Source: Flavobacterium subsaxonicum WB 4.1-42 = DSM 21790
Lineage (GTDB): Bacteria; Bacteroidota; Bacteroidia; Flavobacteriales; Flavobacteriaceae
Assembly: GCF_000422725.1 (NCBI RefSeq)
Contig: NZ_AUGP01000001.1
Location: 57,268-121,267, forward strand
Direction: 5' to 3'
Length of the DNA stretch: 64,000 nucleotides
Both the position numbers and the translations under genes were made by a program. The number at the start of each line of letters is the position of its first letter. Position 1 is the first letter of the stretch. Below, piece by piece: positions 62,849-64,000 of the stretch. The notes beneath the pieces are model-generated. The model worked only from the letters and a program-made list of their open reading frames with translations. It searched no databases and was not told where the DNA came from.

Positions 62849-63511
62849 ATGTCATCACACCACATAGTCCGCGACGATCAGGAACCTGCTTTAATAATTG
62901 CTAACGGCGCTGCGTGCAGCATGGAGCTCATGGGTCAGCTGCTGGAATGGTCGCCGCTTGTTATAGTTCTGGACAGCGCCATACAGCGCGTTATAGAGCT
63001 GGGTATTAAGGTCGACGTGCTGCTGGGCGACTTCGACCGGGGTTTCGACCCCGAATATTACCGCAACCTGCAATACCCGCTGGAAATTGTACACACCCCC
63101 GATCAGGATAAAACCGATCTCGAAAAGGCTTTCGACTATCTTATAGCGCGTAAATTTCCGGCCGTAAATGTTATATGGGCCACCGGCCGCCGTGCCGACC
63201 ATACCATTACCAACATTACCAACATAGTGCGTTTTAGCAAACAGCTTAAAATTGTAATGTTAGACGATAATTCAAAGATATTTCAGCTCCCAAAAAAATA
63301 CGGAAAATGGTACCCTGCCACTACCCCTATCTCGCTTATACCCGTGGGCGTTGTGTCGGGCATAAGCTCCACCAACCTTAAATACCAGCTGGATAATGAT
63401 GAGCTTACCATTGGCTACCGCACCGGCAGCAGCAACGAGGTATTGGCCGATGGCATGGTTAGCATTGAGCACCACGAAGGCGATTTGCTGATGATGGAGT
63501 GTTATGATTAA
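62849..63511 (+). CDS. Thiamine pyrophosphokinase
   Basis: The 220-residue protein has the thiamine pyrophosphokinase motifs: VLLGDFDRG (GDFD 60-63), DQDKTDLEKA (DKTD 87-90) and TGRRADHTITN (113-119), which bind ATP and Mg2+ and the thiamine moiety. The C-terminal beta domain (STNLKYQLDN, SNEVLADGMVSIEHHEGDLLM) is also typical. It makes thiamine diphosphate from thiamine and ATP. The gene is single, with no other thiamine genes nearby, and the repeat array begins 22 bases after its stop. Confidence 0.9.
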   Translation: MSSHHIVRDDQEPALIIANGAACSMELMGQLLEWSPLVIVLDSAIQRVIELGIKVDVLLGDFDRGFDPEYYRNLQYPLEIVHTPDQDKTDLEKAFDYLIARKFPAVNVIWATGRRADHTITNITNIVRFSKQLKIVMLDDNSKIFQLPKKYGKWYPATTPISLIPVGVVSGISSTNLKYQLDNDELTIGYRTGSSNEVLADGMVSIEHHEGDLLMMECYD

Positions 63512-63533
63512 TTTTAGTTGATGGTTGATGGAA

Positions 63534-64000
63534 TGGAACGCGGATAACACGGATGCTGCGCAATCGCGGATTTACACAGATTTTTTTGCAAGCCCTGAAA
63601 GGGAGGCACAAATTAGCGTGGGGCATCGCCCTACGGAATGTTGAGATGCAACACTCCTGCAAAAAATGGAACGTGGATAACACGGATGCTACGCAATCGC
63701 GGATTTACACGGATTTTTTTGCAAGCCCTGAAAGGGCGCAACAAATTAGCGTGGGGCATCGCCCTACGGAATGTTGAAATGCAACACTCCTGCAAAAAAT
63801 GGAACGCGGATAACACGGATGCTGTGCAATCTCGGATTTACACAAATTCTTTGCAAGCCCTGAAAGGGAGGCACAAATTAGCGTGGGGCATCGCCCTACG
63901 GAATGTTGAAATGCAACACTCCTGCAAAAAATGGAACGCGGATAACACGGATGCTGTGCAATCTCGGATTTACACAAATTCTTTGCAAGCCCTGAAAGGG
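63534..64000 (+). repeat. Tandem array of 133-bp composite repeats (family B), runs off the window
   Basis: Units start with TGGAACG at 63534, 63667, 63800 and 63932 (spacing 133, 133, 132), the last cut by the window end. Each unit has module 1 (ACGCGGATAACACGGATGCT ... CGGATTTACAC), module 2 (AGCCCTGAAAGGG and GGGGCATCGCCCTACGGAAT, two hairpin-forming segments) and a tail with GCAACACTCCTGCAAAAAA. Units 3 and 4 are identical over the visible overlap, suggesting recent duplication. Reading frames that cross it are by-products, because the unit length is not a multiple of three. Confidence 0.88.

Noticed and set aside
63459..63977. Overlapping reading frames on both strands across the terminal repeat array
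   Set aside because: They follow from stop-free stretches in the repeat; the unit length (132-133 bp) shifts frame between copies, and the peptides repeat the same words without start-site support.
63534..64000. CRISPR array
   Set aside because: Units are 133 bp and nearly identical throughout, with no short repeat alternating with unique spacers and no cas genes in the window.

Overview
The window looks like a chromosomal stretch of a low-GC member of the Bacteroidota, most probably Flavobacteriaceae (Flavobacterium or a close relative). The evidence is two giant adhesins ending in type B type-IX-secretion (T9SS) C-terminal domains, SprB-type repeats, a TamB/lipoprotein-TamA (TamL) pair, a carboxypeptidase-like-domain TonB receptor followed by a DUF4249 lipoprotein, several -7 boxes of the Bacteroidota form TAnnTTTG, and A-rich translation starts without strong Shine-Dalgarno sites. 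I see no rRNA, tRNA, CRISPR array, transposase, integrase or phage structural gene.

Layout. 0-9 kb: a 5'-truncated modular adhesin and then a 1558-residue SprB-repeat adhesin, both cell-surface T9SS cargo. 9-16 kb: a PAP2 phosphatase, a helical protein, a FadI-like thiolase flanked by degenerate intergenic repeats, two small exported proteins, an RluE-like pseudouridine synthase and two tandem outer-membrane transporter-like paralogues. 16-25 kb: tamB-tamL, an orphan NTF2-fold immunity-like lipoprotein and an unusual membrane protein. 25-36 kb: type II NADH dehydrogenase, BrkB-like and FUSC membrane proteins, stress-type small enzymes (PNPOx-like, SpoIIAA-like, GNAT, DJ-1/PfpI, dienelactone hydrolase), a YetF/DUF421 protein with a terminal zinc knuckle, a DUF3667 protein and an M28 peptidase. 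36-39 kb: a cluster of small unknown genes around a divergent pair of putative DNA-binding proteins. 39-48 kb: a DEAD-box-like helicase, a FucP-like sugar transporter and lactonase, and a four-gene operon (BatA/vWA protein, degenerate dihydroorotase, DUF4870-like protein, esterase). 48-54.5 kb: a complete RND efflux operon. 54.9-57.1 kb: monomeric isocitrate dehydrogenase with a structured leader. 57.3-62.4 kb: a LytTR/LytS-type two-component system divergent from a TonB receptor/DUF4249 pair. 62.8-63.5 kb: thiamine pyrophosphokinase, followed by a tandem repeat array that runs off the window.

Most genes are ordinary flavobacterial housekeeping and envelope functions. The parts not explained by known families are mainly intergenic: a 101-bp-period repeat at two loci 52 kb apart; a 133-bp-period composite repeat array with a solitary inverted copy at 57.2 kb; a 56-bp perfect palindrome; paired dyads before the 23.9-kb membrane gene; a spaced inverted repeat between two divergent putative regulators; and mutually exclusive hairpins in the isocitrate dehydrogenase leader. 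No clearly new multi-gene defence or biosynthetic system is visible. The best candidates for follow-up are the two repeat families and the 38-kb divergent regulator pair.
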